Source: Velthaea sp965214335 (GTDB lineage Bacteria; Vulcanimicrobiota; Vulcanimicrobiia; Vulcanimicrobiales; Vulcanimicrobiaceae). Taken from it: a DNA stretch of 64,000 bases. The DNA lies in assembly GCA_965214335.1 (NCBI GenBank), contig CBDCBO010000008.1, forward strand, positions 62,001 through 126,000, read 5' to 3'. Below the pieces are notes generated by a model. It was not told the DNA's origin and ran no database searches. It saw only the letters and a list, made by a program, of their open reading frames with translations. Position 1 is the first letter of the stretch; each line of letters starts with the position of its first letter. The translations under genes and the position numbers were made by a program. Positions 42,910 to 51,143 of the stretch are shown here, piece after piece.

Positions 42910-43836
42910 CTAACGCATGTTGGGGTCGAGCGCGTCGCGCAAACCGTCGCCCAGATAGTTGATGGCAAGCACGGTAACGAGAATACACAAACCCGGAAAG
43001 ATCGCCACCCATGGTGCGATCGTCATATTCGAGCTCGCGTTGGCCAGCATGTTGCCCCACGACGCCGTCGGCGGTTGAATGCCGAAACCCAGAAATGAGA
43101 GCGTCGATTCGAGGATGATCACGTTAGCTACCGCCAGCGTCGCCTGAACGATAATCGGGGCGACGGCATTGGGGAGCAAATGGCGGAAAATGATGCGCCC
43201 GTCGTTATTGCCGAGCGCCCGCGCCGCTTCGGCGAATTCGCGCTCGCGTAAACTTAAAAACGACGCGCGCACGATACGCGCGACCGCCGGCCAAGACAGT
43301 AAGCCGATAATGAGCACGATCGAGAGAAAGTTGAGCGATGCTTTATTCGAGGTAGCCGCGACGATCGCGGTAAGCACGAGCAGCAACGGCAAAAGCGGGA
43401 TCGAGAGCACGACATCGGTCAGCCGCATGATCGTAAAATCAATCCAGCCGCCGTAGTAGCCCGAAATCGCACCGAGCACCGTGCCGATGGCAATCTGCAG
43501 CATCACCGCGACGACCGCCACCGTGAGCGAGATGCGGGCGCCGAAAATGAGCCGCGAGAGCAGGTCGCGACCGTTCTCATCGGTTCCCAGCAGATGCCCG
43601 GCGACGCCCGGCGCGAGCGGATAGCCGTTCCAATGCGCTTGATCGATAAAGTTCGGATCGGCCGGCGCGATCACATTCGCAAACAGCGCGACCAAGCACA
43701 TCAGGATCAAAACCGCGGCACCGATCGGCGCGATGCGATGTTTGCGAAAACGGCGCCACGTCCGGTTCCGGCTCTCCTGGAACTCCGCTGGGCCAAGGGT
43801 CGCGGACTGGTTTTGCAGCGGCAGTATCGCGGCCAT
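42910..43836 (-). CDS. Dipeptide/oligopeptide ABC transporter permease (OppC/DppC)
   Basis: Predicted 308 aa inner-membrane subunit. It has the N-terminal OppC leader (FRKHRIAPIGAAVLILMCLVALFA), periplasmic GHLLGTDENGRDLLSRLIFGARISL and the coupling EAA-type loop EFAEAARALGNNDGRIIFRHLLPNAVAPI. It partners OppB at 43853. No ATPases or binding protein are in this operon. Confidence 0.92.
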   Translation of the reverse strand: MAAILPLQNQSATLGPAEFQESRNRTWRRFRKHRIAPIGAAVLILMCLVALFANVIAPADPNFIDQAHWNGYPLAPGVAGHLLGTDENGRDLLSRLIFGARISLTVAVVAVMLQIAIGTVLGAISGYYGGWIDFTIMRLTDVVLSIPLLPLLLVLTAIVAATSNKASLNFLSIVLIIGLLSWPAVARIVRASFLSLREREFAEAARALGNNDGRIIFRHLLPNAVAPIIVQATLAVANVIILESTLSFLGFGIQPPTASWGNMLANASSNMTIAPWVAIFPGLCILVTVLAINYLGDGLRDALDPNMR

Positions 43837-43852
43837 CAGACGTTCCTACCCA

Positions 43853-44824
43853 TCACGAATATTTCACTCGCGGATCGAGCCACGCGTACGCAACGTCCGC
43901 GACCAGGTTGAAAAAGACGACCAGCAACGACGTGAGCATCAGGTAGCCCATAAGAAGCGCGAAATCAAATTGCTGCAAGCCGTTGTAGAACAGACGGCCC
44001 ATGCCCGGCCAGGCGAAGATGCTTTCGGTGACGACGGCGCCGCCGACGAGATCCGGCAGCGACAATGCGATCACCGTTACGAGCGGAATGAGCGCGTTCT
44101 TCAACGCGTGTTTGAGCACGATCACGCGCTGCGCGAGCCCCTTGGCCGAAGCCGTGCGAATGTAATCCGTCTTGACCACTTCGAGCATCGACGAGCGCAT
44201 GAAGCGGCTCCAGCCCGCCACGTACAGCAGACTCAATACGACGGTGGGTAGAATAAGGTGTTTGATGCGATCGCCGAGGTCGAACGTATCGCTATCGGCG
44301 ATGCCCGCCGATGGTAACGCGACATGGTAACCGAAGCCGGTGAAGCCGTTGACGGAAAACGCTAACTGCAGCATTAAGGCAAACCAGAAGACCGGCATCG
44401 ACTGGCCGAAAAAGGCCAGCGTCGTGACGGCATAATCGGCCACTGAGTACGGCTTGAGTGCGGAATAAATGCCGAGCGAAACGCCGACGGTGAGCGAAAC
44501 GGCGAGCGCGGCGCCCATCAGCGACAGCGTGGCCGGCATGCGGTCGAGGATCGCGTCCGCCACGGTCATCGAATTCGATGTCGAGTATCCGAAGTCGCCC
44601 CGCACGACCATCCCCAGCCAGTGCAGATATTGAATGTAGACCGGCTGGTCGAGACCCAGATTGTGCTTGAGCCGCGCGATGTCGGCCTCGGTAATGTGCG
44701 GATTCTGCAGATATGGCGTCAGCGGTCCGCCGGGAGCCTGACTCAAGATCGCATACAGGATGATCGAAATGAGCAGCAGCAGCGGAACGTTTTGCAACGT
44801 ACGGCGAGCGATATACGTTAGCAG
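43853..44824 (-). CDS. Dipeptide/oligopeptide ABC transporter permease (OppB/DppB), apparent CTG start
   Basis: Predicted 323 aa with six membrane helices, OppB features such as LKHNLGLDQPVYIQYLHWLG and the EAA loop DYIRTASAKGLAQRVIVLKHALKNALIPL. A CTG at 44824 is preceded by GGAGGT with 6 nt spacing and gives the family N-terminus YIARRTLQNVPLLLLIS. The first conventional in-frame start, TTG 44797, would remove the conserved ARR. The CTG overlaps the end of the kce gene by 7 bp. Confidence 0.88.
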   Translation of the reverse strand: MLTYIARRTLQNVPLLLLISIILYAILSQAPGGPLTPYLQNPHITEADIARLKHNLGLDQPVYIQYLHWLGMVVRGDFGYSTSNSMTVADAILDRMPATLSLMGAALAVSLTVGVSLGIYSALKPYSVADYAVTTLAFFGQSMPVFWFALMLQLAFSVNGFTGFGYHVALPSAGIADSDTFDLGDRIKHLILPTVVLSLLYVAGWSRFMRSSMLEVVKTDYIRTASAKGLAQRVIVLKHALKNALIPLVTVIALSLPDLVGGAVVTESIFAWPGMGRLFYNGLQQFDFALLMGYLMLTSLLVVFFNLVADVAYAWLDPRVKYS

Positions 44825-45711
44825 GGGCTGACCTCCGGGTCCTGCATTGAAGAGCCGACCCCATTCAGGGGTGCGAAGAGCGCTTCCTTTGGATTTCTGG
44901 CCGGCGGCAGACGCAGGATGCGGCGGGCTTCATCGGGCGTCGCCACCGGGCGACCGAGCTCGGCGGCTACGCGCACCACCCGCGCGACGAGTTCTTCATT
45001 CGTCGCCAAACGGCCGCGGCTATAATAGATATTGTCTTCCAAACCAACGCGGACATGGCCACCCATGGCGATCGCGGTAACCGCCAACGGCAATTGCATG
45101 CGACCGATACCCGCGACCGACCACGTGCAGTCGGGCGGCAGCGCGCTCACGCAGTCGACGAGATTGGCCACGCTGGCATCCAGCCCGCCCGGGACGCCCA
45201 GCACGAAGTCGACGTGCTGCGGCAGCGTCAGGCTCCCTTCTTTTGCAAGTAAGCGGGCGTTCGAGATATGTCCGCGATCGAATATTTCAAGTTCGGGCAT
45301 GACGCCGAAACGCTGCATCTGGGCCAGAATGCCGCGCATGATCGGAAACGAATTCTCAAATATACCATCGCCGAAATTCACGGTGCCGCAGGTGAGCGTT
45401 GCCATTTCCGGCTGCAATGCAAGCGGCGCCGCACGCTCGAGCGGTGTCATGCCGAGCGCGCCGCCGGTCGAAAATTGAACGATCAGATCGCTGCTACTTT
45501 GAATCGCCGCGTATGCTGCGGCGAAGCGCGCGGCGTCATGCGTGTTGCTGCCGTCGTCATTGCGGCAATGCACGTGAATCATCGCCGCTCCGGCCGCCCG
45601 GACGCCGGCCGCCACGCGACCGAGTTCCGCCGGCGTCAACGGCAGGTGCGGTGTTTGTTCGCGCGTCAGTTCGGCCCCGACCGGCGCGACGGTAATGATG
45701 AGCGGTTCCAT
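44818..45711 (-). CDS. kce: BKACE-family enzyme, 3-keto-5-aminohexanoate cleavage enzyme-like
   Basis: Predicted 297 aa zinc-dependent beta-keto acid cleavage enzyme. In lysine fermentation Kce converts 3-keto-5-aminohexanoate plus acetyl-CoA to 3-aminobutyryl-CoA and acetoacetate. Zinc ligands His46 and His48 lie in MIHVHCRND, with the late Glu in HVRVGLEDN and FGDGIFEN in the active site region. BKACE members accept several beta-keto acids, so the exact substrate is inferred from the KamB/KamC neighbours. It lies 7 bp after the KamC-like gene. Confidence 0.82.
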   Translation of the reverse strand: MEPLIITVAPVGAELTREQTPHLPLTPAELGRVAAGVRAAGAAMIHVHCRNDDGSNTHDAARFAAAYAAIQSSSDLIVQFSTGGALGMTPLERAAPLALQPEMATLTCGTVNFGDGIFENSFPIMRGILAQMQRFGVMPELEIFDRGHISNARLLAKEGSLTLPQHVDFVLGVPGGLDASVANLVDCVSALPPDCTWSVAGIGRMQLPLAVTAIAMGGHVRVGLEDNIYYSRGRLATNEELVARVVRVAAELGRPVATPDEARRILRLPPARNPKEALFAPLNGVGSSMQDPEVSPC

Positions 45712-45718
45712 CGATCGC

Positions 45719-47338
45719 TCATTCGGTGACTCGCTGGGCCGGTCCGGCCGGCGGCGCGCCGGCGTACAGCGCGACGGCGCGCTCGATCAGCGCCGGCTCG
45801 AGACCCAGCAATCCCGCCAGCGCGAGTGCGTCAGAGTCAGACCGGGTATCTCCGTGAACTTCAATGATCCGGTAGTCCATGGCGTGCGCTACGGCATCGA
45901 GCGCTGCGTGCAGATCCGCGGCCGCCGCTGCGTCGAGCGACCGGGTACCCAATCCGGCGATGCTGAGGTGCTGCACGCCGGCGTCGCGTGCGACATCGTC
46001 GAAGTGGGTCGCCACCAAGGCCCAGGCGCCACGCCGCACCAGCGCTTCAACGAGAGCAATGAGCAGCGCGCGCCCCTCGCGCGGCCCCGTCGTCCGGGCA
46101 AACTCGTCCACCAGCAGCAAGGCTGAGCCGTCGGCATGTGCAAGCGCCTCCCGGGTGCGCACGACTTCGCCGGCAAACGCCGACAGCAAGCGCGCCCGGT
46201 CGGCTTCAGATTCACCGCCGATCCAGGCTACGGTACCAACCAGCGGCAACGCCGCAGCGGCGGCCGGCGGCGGCACACCGAGCGCGACGCACGCGACCAA
46301 AAAACCGCAGGTTGCGAGCGCGGCACTCTTGCCGCCCATATTTGGTCCGGTCAACACCGCTACCCCGCGTACGTCGAGCGCGATCGGCGTGTACCGGAGG
46401 CCGGCCGTGGCGAGCGCGGCGCGCAGCGGCCCGAACGAAGCGGCGCGGACGCGAAACTCGCTCGGCCCTAGCACCGGAACGCAGCCGCCCCAGGTCTGGG
46501 TGAAGGAGACGCGAGCCAGTGTCCGATCCAGCTCGCCCACGGTGTTCACGGCGGCCAGCACGGCCGGTCCGGTCCGGGCAACGGCTGCGGCCAAATCGCG
46601 GCGCACCAGCTCTTCTTCGTGCGCCACGCGGCCCACGGCCGCATCGCGCCGCGCGACGGCCGTCAGCGCCGGCGGATCGAGTTCGAGCGCCAGCATCCGG
46701 TAGGCGGGGGTCTCGCGCACGACGCGCACGCCGGGCGGCACGTTGGGGAGCGCATCGCGCATTACGATGAATTCTTCGGCGTCGGGCAGCATGCCGAGCG
46801 GGTCCGCCACCGCCGCCGCCAGCCGCTGCCGGTTCGTCCGGTACGCATCATCGGCCGTCGCAAAATCACGGCGCGCGGCGGCCAATCGCGCACCGAAGGC
46901 ATCGGCGAGATAGAAGGTCCCAGCCGACCGGCCGGGCGCGAGCAGTTCGCCGATCTCCGCGACCATCGGCGGCCGTCCGGCGACCCCCCCGCCGGCGGCA
47001 TCCCAGGCCCGCGCGGTGGCGTCGAGCGCATCAACGAAACGGCCGAGCTCGAAAAAGTCAACGTCGGTCAGCGGGTCGCCGACCGTCGCGCGCGAGATGA
47101 TGTCGACCGGATCGGGCGCCCGGCGCAGGTTGGCGCGCACGTGCGCCACGCCGTCCGGGTCGAGCGTCGCGGCCAGCTCGACGATCTGCGCGCAGCGCGC
47201 CGTCGCCGCCGCTTCATCGCCCGGCCCAAACAGTGACGCGCCGTCCTCGGACCGCCGGCCAAAGTCGCCCGCCGGCGCGATCGCCGCGCGCAACCAGCCA
47301 AGCCCGATCCGGTCCGCGGTCAGCGGATCGCAGTTCAC
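45719..47338 (-). CDS. kamC: MutS-type ATPase, KamC-like aminomutase reactivase subunit
   Basis: Predicted 539 aa. The C-terminal MutS ATPase core is intact: Walker A GPNMGGKSA, Walker B LLLVDEFARTTGPREG, then VATHFDDVA. The protein lacks the mismatch-recognition and connector domains and is far shorter than MutS or MutS2. In lysine-fermenting bacteria a MutS-like KamC works with KamB to reactivate adenosylcobalamin-dependent lysine 5,6-aminomutase. The neighbours KamB-like and Kce support that here. Its GTG overlaps the upstream stop at GTGA. Confidence 0.72.
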   Translation of the reverse strand: MNCDPLTADRIGLGWLRAAIAPAGDFGRRSEDGASLFGPGDEAAATARCAQIVELAATLDPDGVAHVRANLRRAPDPVDIISRATVGDPLTDVDFFELGRFVDALDATARAWDAAGGGVAGRPPMVAEIGELLAPGRSAGTFYLADAFGARLAAARRDFATADDAYRTNRQRLAAAVADPLGMLPDAEEFIVMRDALPNVPPGVRVVRETPAYRMLALELDPPALTAVARRDAAVGRVAHEEELVRRDLAAAVARTGPAVLAAVNTVGELDRTLARVSFTQTWGGCVPVLGPSEFRVRAASFGPLRAALATAGLRYTPIALDVRGVAVLTGPNMGGKSAALATCGFLVACVALGVPPPAAAAALPLVGTVAWIGGESEADRARLLSAFAGEVVRTREALAHADGSALLLVDEFARTTGPREGRALLIALVEALVRRGAWALVATHFDDVARDAGVQHLSIAGLGTRSLDAAAAADLHAALDAVAHAMDYRIIEVHGDTRSDSDALALAGLLGLEPALIERAVALYAGAPPAGPAQRVTE

Positions 47339-48225
47339 GCCGCGATGTTCGCCACGACGTCAAAGGTCGGCAATCCGGTCGTCGCCGCGACGGCGCGTAC
47401 GACCTCACCCGGATCGAAACAGCGACCGGCCGCAACTGATGAGGTCACGCAGGCAACGATGCGCAGCGGCCGTTCGCAGCGCAGGTCGAACGCGGTCATG
47501 AGCGTGTCGAGCAACTTGCCGCGAATCGCGATGCGCGTCGGATCGGCGACGAGCACGGTCGCCCCGTGGGCGCCGGCCAGCAATTCGTGTGCGTCGCGCG
47601 CATCGAGCGCGCCGGCGATACGAACGGTCGGCCGCCGGTCGCACGGGTGCGCCCGCCCCGGAACGCTCAGGCGAATGATGGTTGAGCGGGCAAGCTCGGC
47701 GATTGCCGCAACGCTCGCAGCGCCGGCAGCGCCGGTTGCCACGACGATGGCGTCGTCACCGCCGGCCAACGGCGCGATGCGATCGATCGCGCCATCGACG
47801 AACGTCGGTTCGGGCGTCAATTCGCGCAGCCGATCGATCGTCGCGCGCACTCCGCGTGCCGTCGGTGGGCCACCAATCTCGCACAATCCGCTTGCGTGCG
47901 CGCGCGCGAACACCATCGGCCCCAAGGCGCTGGGTTCGCCCAAATCCAAAATTTCGAGCGCCGGCGAACGCGGCATCAGCGCGCGCGGCAGCGCGACGAT
48001 CGTTCCCGGCATGACGACGATGCGTGGTTTCGGCGCGCCATCGAGGGCGTCAGCCGCTTCCCCGTCGCGCCCGATCGAGGTGATGGCACCAACGATGCCG
48101 CGCCGGAACGCGACCGCCCGTAAGGCGTTGAATGCCGTCGTCTTACCGGCGTTTTTGCCCGTTCCGACAACGACGATCGTTCGCGTCCCGCCGGCGAGCG
48201 CCGCGTCCAGCAGCAGCTCGTTCAT
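47335..48225 (-). CDS. kamB: P-loop protein, KamB-like aminomutase reactivase subunit
   Basis: Predicted 296 aa nucleotide-binding protein. An N-terminal P-loop GTGKNAGKTT (about 21-30) is followed by TSIGRDGEAADALDG. The C-terminal half has ATVLVADPTRIAIRGKLLDTLMTAFD. The pairing with a MutS-like ATPase and a BKACE gene matches kamB of lysine fermentation clusters. Start ATG 48225 overlaps the MntP-like stop at ATGA. Alternative: an unrelated P-loop chaperone. Confidence 0.65.
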   Translation of the reverse strand: MNELLLDAALAGGTRTIVVVGTGKNAGKTTAFNALRAVAFRRGIVGAITSIGRDGEAADALDGAPKPRIVVMPGTIVALPRALMPRSPALEILDLGEPSALGPMVFARAHASGLCEIGGPPTARGVRATIDRLRELTPEPTFVDGAIDRIAPLAGGDDAIVVATGAAGAASVAAIAELARSTIIRLSVPGRAHPCDRRPTVRIAGALDARDAHELLAGAHGATVLVADPTRIAIRGKLLDTLMTAFDLRCERPLRIVACVTSSVAAGRCFDPGEVVRAVAATTGLPTFDVVANIAA

Positions 48226-48791
48226 GCGTAGTGCAGGTTCTTGAGTACCGCGAAAACGATCCCCGTTCCAACCAATATGATCCCGGCCCACAGCGCGGCC
48301 GCTTCTTCCATCCGCGCGCCCAACGCCTTACCGACGGTGAGCCCCAACGTGGTCGACAGCACCGATGCCGCGGCGATACAGCCGATCGAGACCGCCAGCG
48401 GGACACCGATGAAAATAATCGAGAAGCCGATACCCAACGAATCCAAACTGATCGATAACGCGCCGAGCAGCAGTCCCCAGCCGCGTGACAGATCGAAACC
48501 GCCTTCGTTACCGCCGCGCAGCGCTTCGTACACCATGTAGGCGCCGACGCAGATGAGTGCGCCGAAGCCCAAATAGCCGGCCACGTCGCCGAAATACTTT
48601 CCGGCCGTGGCGCCCAAAGCGGCTCCGATGAGGGTCATCGACACTTCAGAAACGGCGAACGCGATGCCGATGCGTAATTTAAGTGCGCGATCGGCGCCGC
48701 GCATGCCGACACCGATGCAAACGGCGAACACATCGAGCCCGAGCGACCCGGCGACGAACGCGATCTTTAGTGCGGCCGCCAGCGCGATCAA
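48222..48791 (-). CDS. mntP: MntP-like manganese efflux protein
   Basis: Predicted 189 aa membrane protein with six helices, the usual MntP length. Two internal repeats carry acidic helix motifs: GSLGLDVFAVCIGVGM and ALSISLDSLGIGFS, the places where MntP has its metal-binding Asp residues. It would export Mn(II). It heads the operon with kamB, kamC and kce, an unusual partnership. Confidence 0.8.
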   Translation of the reverse strand: MIALAAALKIAFVAGSLGLDVFAVCIGVGMRGADRALKLRIGIAFAVSEVSMTLIGAALGATAGKYFGDVAGYLGFGALICVGAYMVYEALRGGNEGGFDLSRGWGLLLGALSISLDSLGIGFSIIFIGVPLAVSIGCIAAASVLSTTLGLTVGKALGARMEEAAALWAGIILVGTGIVFAVLKNLHYA

Positions 48792-48840
48792 CGGCCCGAA
48801 CTCAGCAAACGGTGCAGCGCTTGGGCGTAGCTAGGAGTGC

Positions 48841-48932
48841 GTCGGATATATCCGACGCGCGACGACGCAACACGTTCAACGGCTTGGGCGCAGCCCAAAC
48901 GCCCAAACGTAACACGTTCAACGAAGTTGAAC
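48841..48932. repeat. Cluster of palindromes and a duplicated 13-mer
   Basis: A perfect 16-bp palindrome GTCGGATATATCCGAC lies at 48841-48856. The 13-mer AACACGTTCAACG occurs at 48869-48881 and 48911-48923. Between them TTGGGC-GCA-GCCCAA (48884-48898) can fold, and GTTCAAC-GAA-GTTGAAC (48916-48932) forms a second hairpin. The cluster separates the receiver gene from the mntP-kam operon and may hold a terminator for the former and operator sites for the latter. Confidence 0.75.
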
Positions 48933-48934
48933 TC

Positions 48935-49336
48935 CTAGGACGTCGACGCGATGGAGAGCCGGCCTTCGAGCAGCGTTTCGACCGTCGAACGCAGTTGCTT
49001 GAGGGTAAATGGCTTGGTTAAAAATGCATCTGCGCCGGCAGTTCTCGCGCGCGCGTCCATCGCGTAGTTATTATGGCCGCTGATCATGACGATGGGGATC
49101 GGCGCGGCTGCGGGATCGGCACGCACCTGCGTGATGAGCTCGATGCCGGAGATACCGGGCAACATGAAATCGCAAATGATGATGTCGAACGGCTCTTCGC
49201 GTTGGATCCGGACGAGTGCGCTCTCGGCGTCGTTGCAAACGGTCAGCGCGTACGGTCCACGCCGCAAGATTGTCTGAATGAGCGAACAGATCTCAATGTC
49301 ATCGTCGGCGACCAGCACGCGCCAAGGTTGGGCCAT
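48935..49336 (-). CDS. Receiver-only response regulator (CheY-like)
   Basis: Predicted 133 aa single receiver domain: acidic pair in VADDDIEI, phospho-acceptor Asp in IIICDFMLPGISG, switch Ser in IVMISGHNN and Lys in FLTKPF. There is no output domain, so it acts by protein contact or as a phosphate sink. ATG 49336 begins the conserved fold. No kinase nearby. Confidence 0.9.
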   Translation of the reverse strand: MAQPWRVLVADDDIEICSLIQTILRRGPYALTVCNDAESALVRIQREEPFDIIICDFMLPGISGIELITQVRADPAAAPIPIVMISGHNNYAMDARARTAGADAFLTKPFTLKQLRSTVETLLEGRLSIASTS

Positions 49337-49413
49337 CGTGGAAACTTCGCTCGGGACCGCCGGGTTCCGCTCGCGGCGGCCGCCGTGCGGAAAACGCATC
49401 CCGGCGGCCGGCG

Positions 49414-50181
49414 ATGCGTGACTATCGCTGGCCGTTCGCGATCCCGGCGGCAGTCCTGTTGCTGGCGCTCGGTGCGCCGATCGCGACACTCCTGCTGACC
49501 GTCAGCCCAGGCGCCGCGCTTGCCGTGCTGCGGGCGCCTGAAATTAGCGCAGCGGCGGAAGTTTCGGTCGAAGCCGCGCTCGTCGCTGTGCTCGTGGCGC
49601 TCCTGCTCGGTGTTCCCGCGGGCTACCTCGTGGCGCACAGTCCGGCCGGTTGGCGAACGCCGCTGCTGCTGGCGTTGGCGTTGCCGTTGGCGTTTCCGCC
49701 GGTCGCCGCCGGCGTGATGATCTTAGCGGTCGTGGGCAATCGGCAGCCCGCCGGCGCGTGGCTTGCGGCGCATGGCTGGCCGATCGTCGACCGATTTCCC
49801 GGCGTGGTCACAGCCGAATTCTTCTCCTGTGCGCCGTTCGTGGTGATTGCCGCCGCGACCGCCTTCAGCGAGGTCGATGTTCGGCTCGAAGAGGCCGCGC
49901 GCACGCTGGGCGCCGGCGTCTGGGGCGTCTTCGCGCGGGTTTCCCTGCCGCTGGCGGCGCGCGGCATCAGCGCCGGCGCATTACTGGCACTGCTGCGCGC
50001 ACTGGGCGAATATGGATCGACAGCGGTCATCGCGTATCATCCCACCTCACTGCCGATCGCGCTTTACGTGGCGCTCACCACCGACGGCTTGGAGCGGGCA
50101 TTGGCCATCGCCTACATCTTCGCGGCGCTGGCCGCGTGCCTGATCGTCGCCCACGCTCTGGTTCGGAGGCAGCCGCCCTAA
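49414..50181 (+). CDS. ABC transporter permease, ModB/CysT-like
   Basis: Predicted 255 aa permease with six hydrophobic helices and the binding-protein-dependent EAA motif EEAARTLGAGVWGVFARVSLPLAARGISAG. The AAGVMILAVVGNRQPAGAWL and ALGEYGSTAVIA patterns are those of molybdate/sulfate permeases. No ATPase or binding protein is adjacent, so the substrate is uncertain. It is divergent from the receiver gene and 25 bp from proline dehydrogenase. Confidence 0.82.
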   Translation: MRDYRWPFAIPAAVLLLALGAPIATLLLTVSPGAALAVLRAPEISAAAEVSVEAALVAVLVALLLGVPAGYLVAHSPAGWRTPLLLALALPLAFPPVAAGVMILAVVGNRQPAGAWLAAHGWPIVDRFPGVVTAEFFSCAPFVVIAAATAFSEVDVRLEEAARTLGAGVWGVFARVSLPLAARGISAGALLALLRALGEYGSTAVIAYHPTSLPIALYVALTTDGLERALAIAYIFAALAACLIVAHALVRRQPP

Positions 50182-50206
50182 ACGGCGCGAAACGCGCTGC
50201 CCAGGC

Positions 50207-51097
50207 ATGGCTATCGAATCACTCGCGCCGCCCAGCTCGACTCTGGGACGACGATTCTTTTTCTTGGCGAAGCGCTTCGTGGCGGGTGAGTCGGCGCGCG
50301 CGGCGATGGACGCCATCGAAACGCTCAACGCCGCCGGGATGACGGCCACCCTCGATTTCCTGGGCGAAGACGTCGCTGGCCGCGATGAAGCGCTGCGGGC
50401 ACGCGACGAATATTGTGTGCTGCTCGAGGCGATCCGGACTCGTGGTGTTGCATCGAACGTGTCGCTCAAGCTGACGGCGATGGGTTTGTTGGCGAGCGAG
50501 GATTTCGCGGTGGAAAACGCCGCCGCCGTCGCACGTGAGGCGGCCCGTAATGCCGACTCGTTCGTGCGCATCGATATGGAAGGCTCGGCGGTCGTCGATG
50601 CCACGCTGCGCGTGTTCGAGCGCGTCTACGCCGAGCAGCCGAACGTCGGTCCGGTATTGCAGGCGTATCTCAAACGCACCCCGGGCGATCTCGAACGCAT
50701 CATTGGCCTGGGTGCGCGCGTGCGGCTGTGCAAAGGTGCCTATAACGAGCCCGCAACGATCGCGCACAAAGCCATGCCGGTGATCCGCAACGCGTACGTG
50801 CGGCTCGCCGAGGCGCTTCTGACACGCGGTACATATCCGGGCATCGCGACGCACGACGAGCGCATCGTGCGCGCGGTGCGCATGTTCGTCGCCGAGCGCG
50901 GCATCGCCAGCGACGCCTTCGAATTCCAGATGTTGTACGGCATCCGGCCCGAAGTCCAGCGGCAACTCGTGCGCGCCGGTTTTCGAGTCCGCGTGTACGT
51001 GCCCTACGGCACCCATTGGGCCGGCTATTTCTACCGGCGCATCATGGAGCGCCGCGAGAACGCACTTTTCGTCCTGGGCTCACTGCTCAAGAAGTAA
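50207..51097 (+). CDS. putB: Proline dehydrogenase
   Basis: Predicted 296 aa FAD enzyme oxidising proline to pyrroline-5-carboxylate. The TIM-barrel motifs are present: NVSLKLTAMGL, FVRIDMEGS, VLQAYLKRTPGD, RLCKGAYNEP, IATHDERIV and the C-terminal VYVPYGTHWAGYFYRRIMERREN. The length fits the short monofunctional bacterial form (no P5C dehydrogenase domain). Membrane association is expected but not visible. Confidence 0.93.
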   Translation: MAIESLAPPSSTLGRRFFFLAKRFVAGESARAAMDAIETLNAAGMTATLDFLGEDVAGRDEALRARDEYCVLLEAIRTRGVASNVSLKLTAMGLLASEDFAVENAAAVAREAARNADSFVRIDMEGSAVVDATLRVFERVYAEQPNVGPVLQAYLKRTPGDLERIIGLGARVRLCKGAYNEPATIAHKAMPVIRNAYVRLAEALLTRGTYPGIATHDERIVRAVRMFVAERGIASDAFEFQMLYGIRPEVQRQLVRAGFRVRVYVPYGTHWAGYFYRRIMERRENALFVLGSLLKK

Positions 51098-51143
51098 GGC
51101 CGGTTCGTTCGTCGTCACATGTTCGCTCAGCGCCGATAACCGG

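Noticed and set aside
45719..47338. Mismatch-repair MutS
   Set aside because: The protein lacks the mismatch-binding and connector domains and sits beside KamB-like and BKACE genes; a reactivase role fits better.
47345..48244. 299-aa frame on the plus strand opposite the KamB-like gene
   Set aside because: Antisense shadow in a GC-rich gene; Ser/Arg/Pro-rich without any motif.
49414..50181. Molybdate transporter ModB
   Set aside because: No ModA, ModC or molybdenum cofactor gene is nearby, so only a ModB-like permease is claimed.
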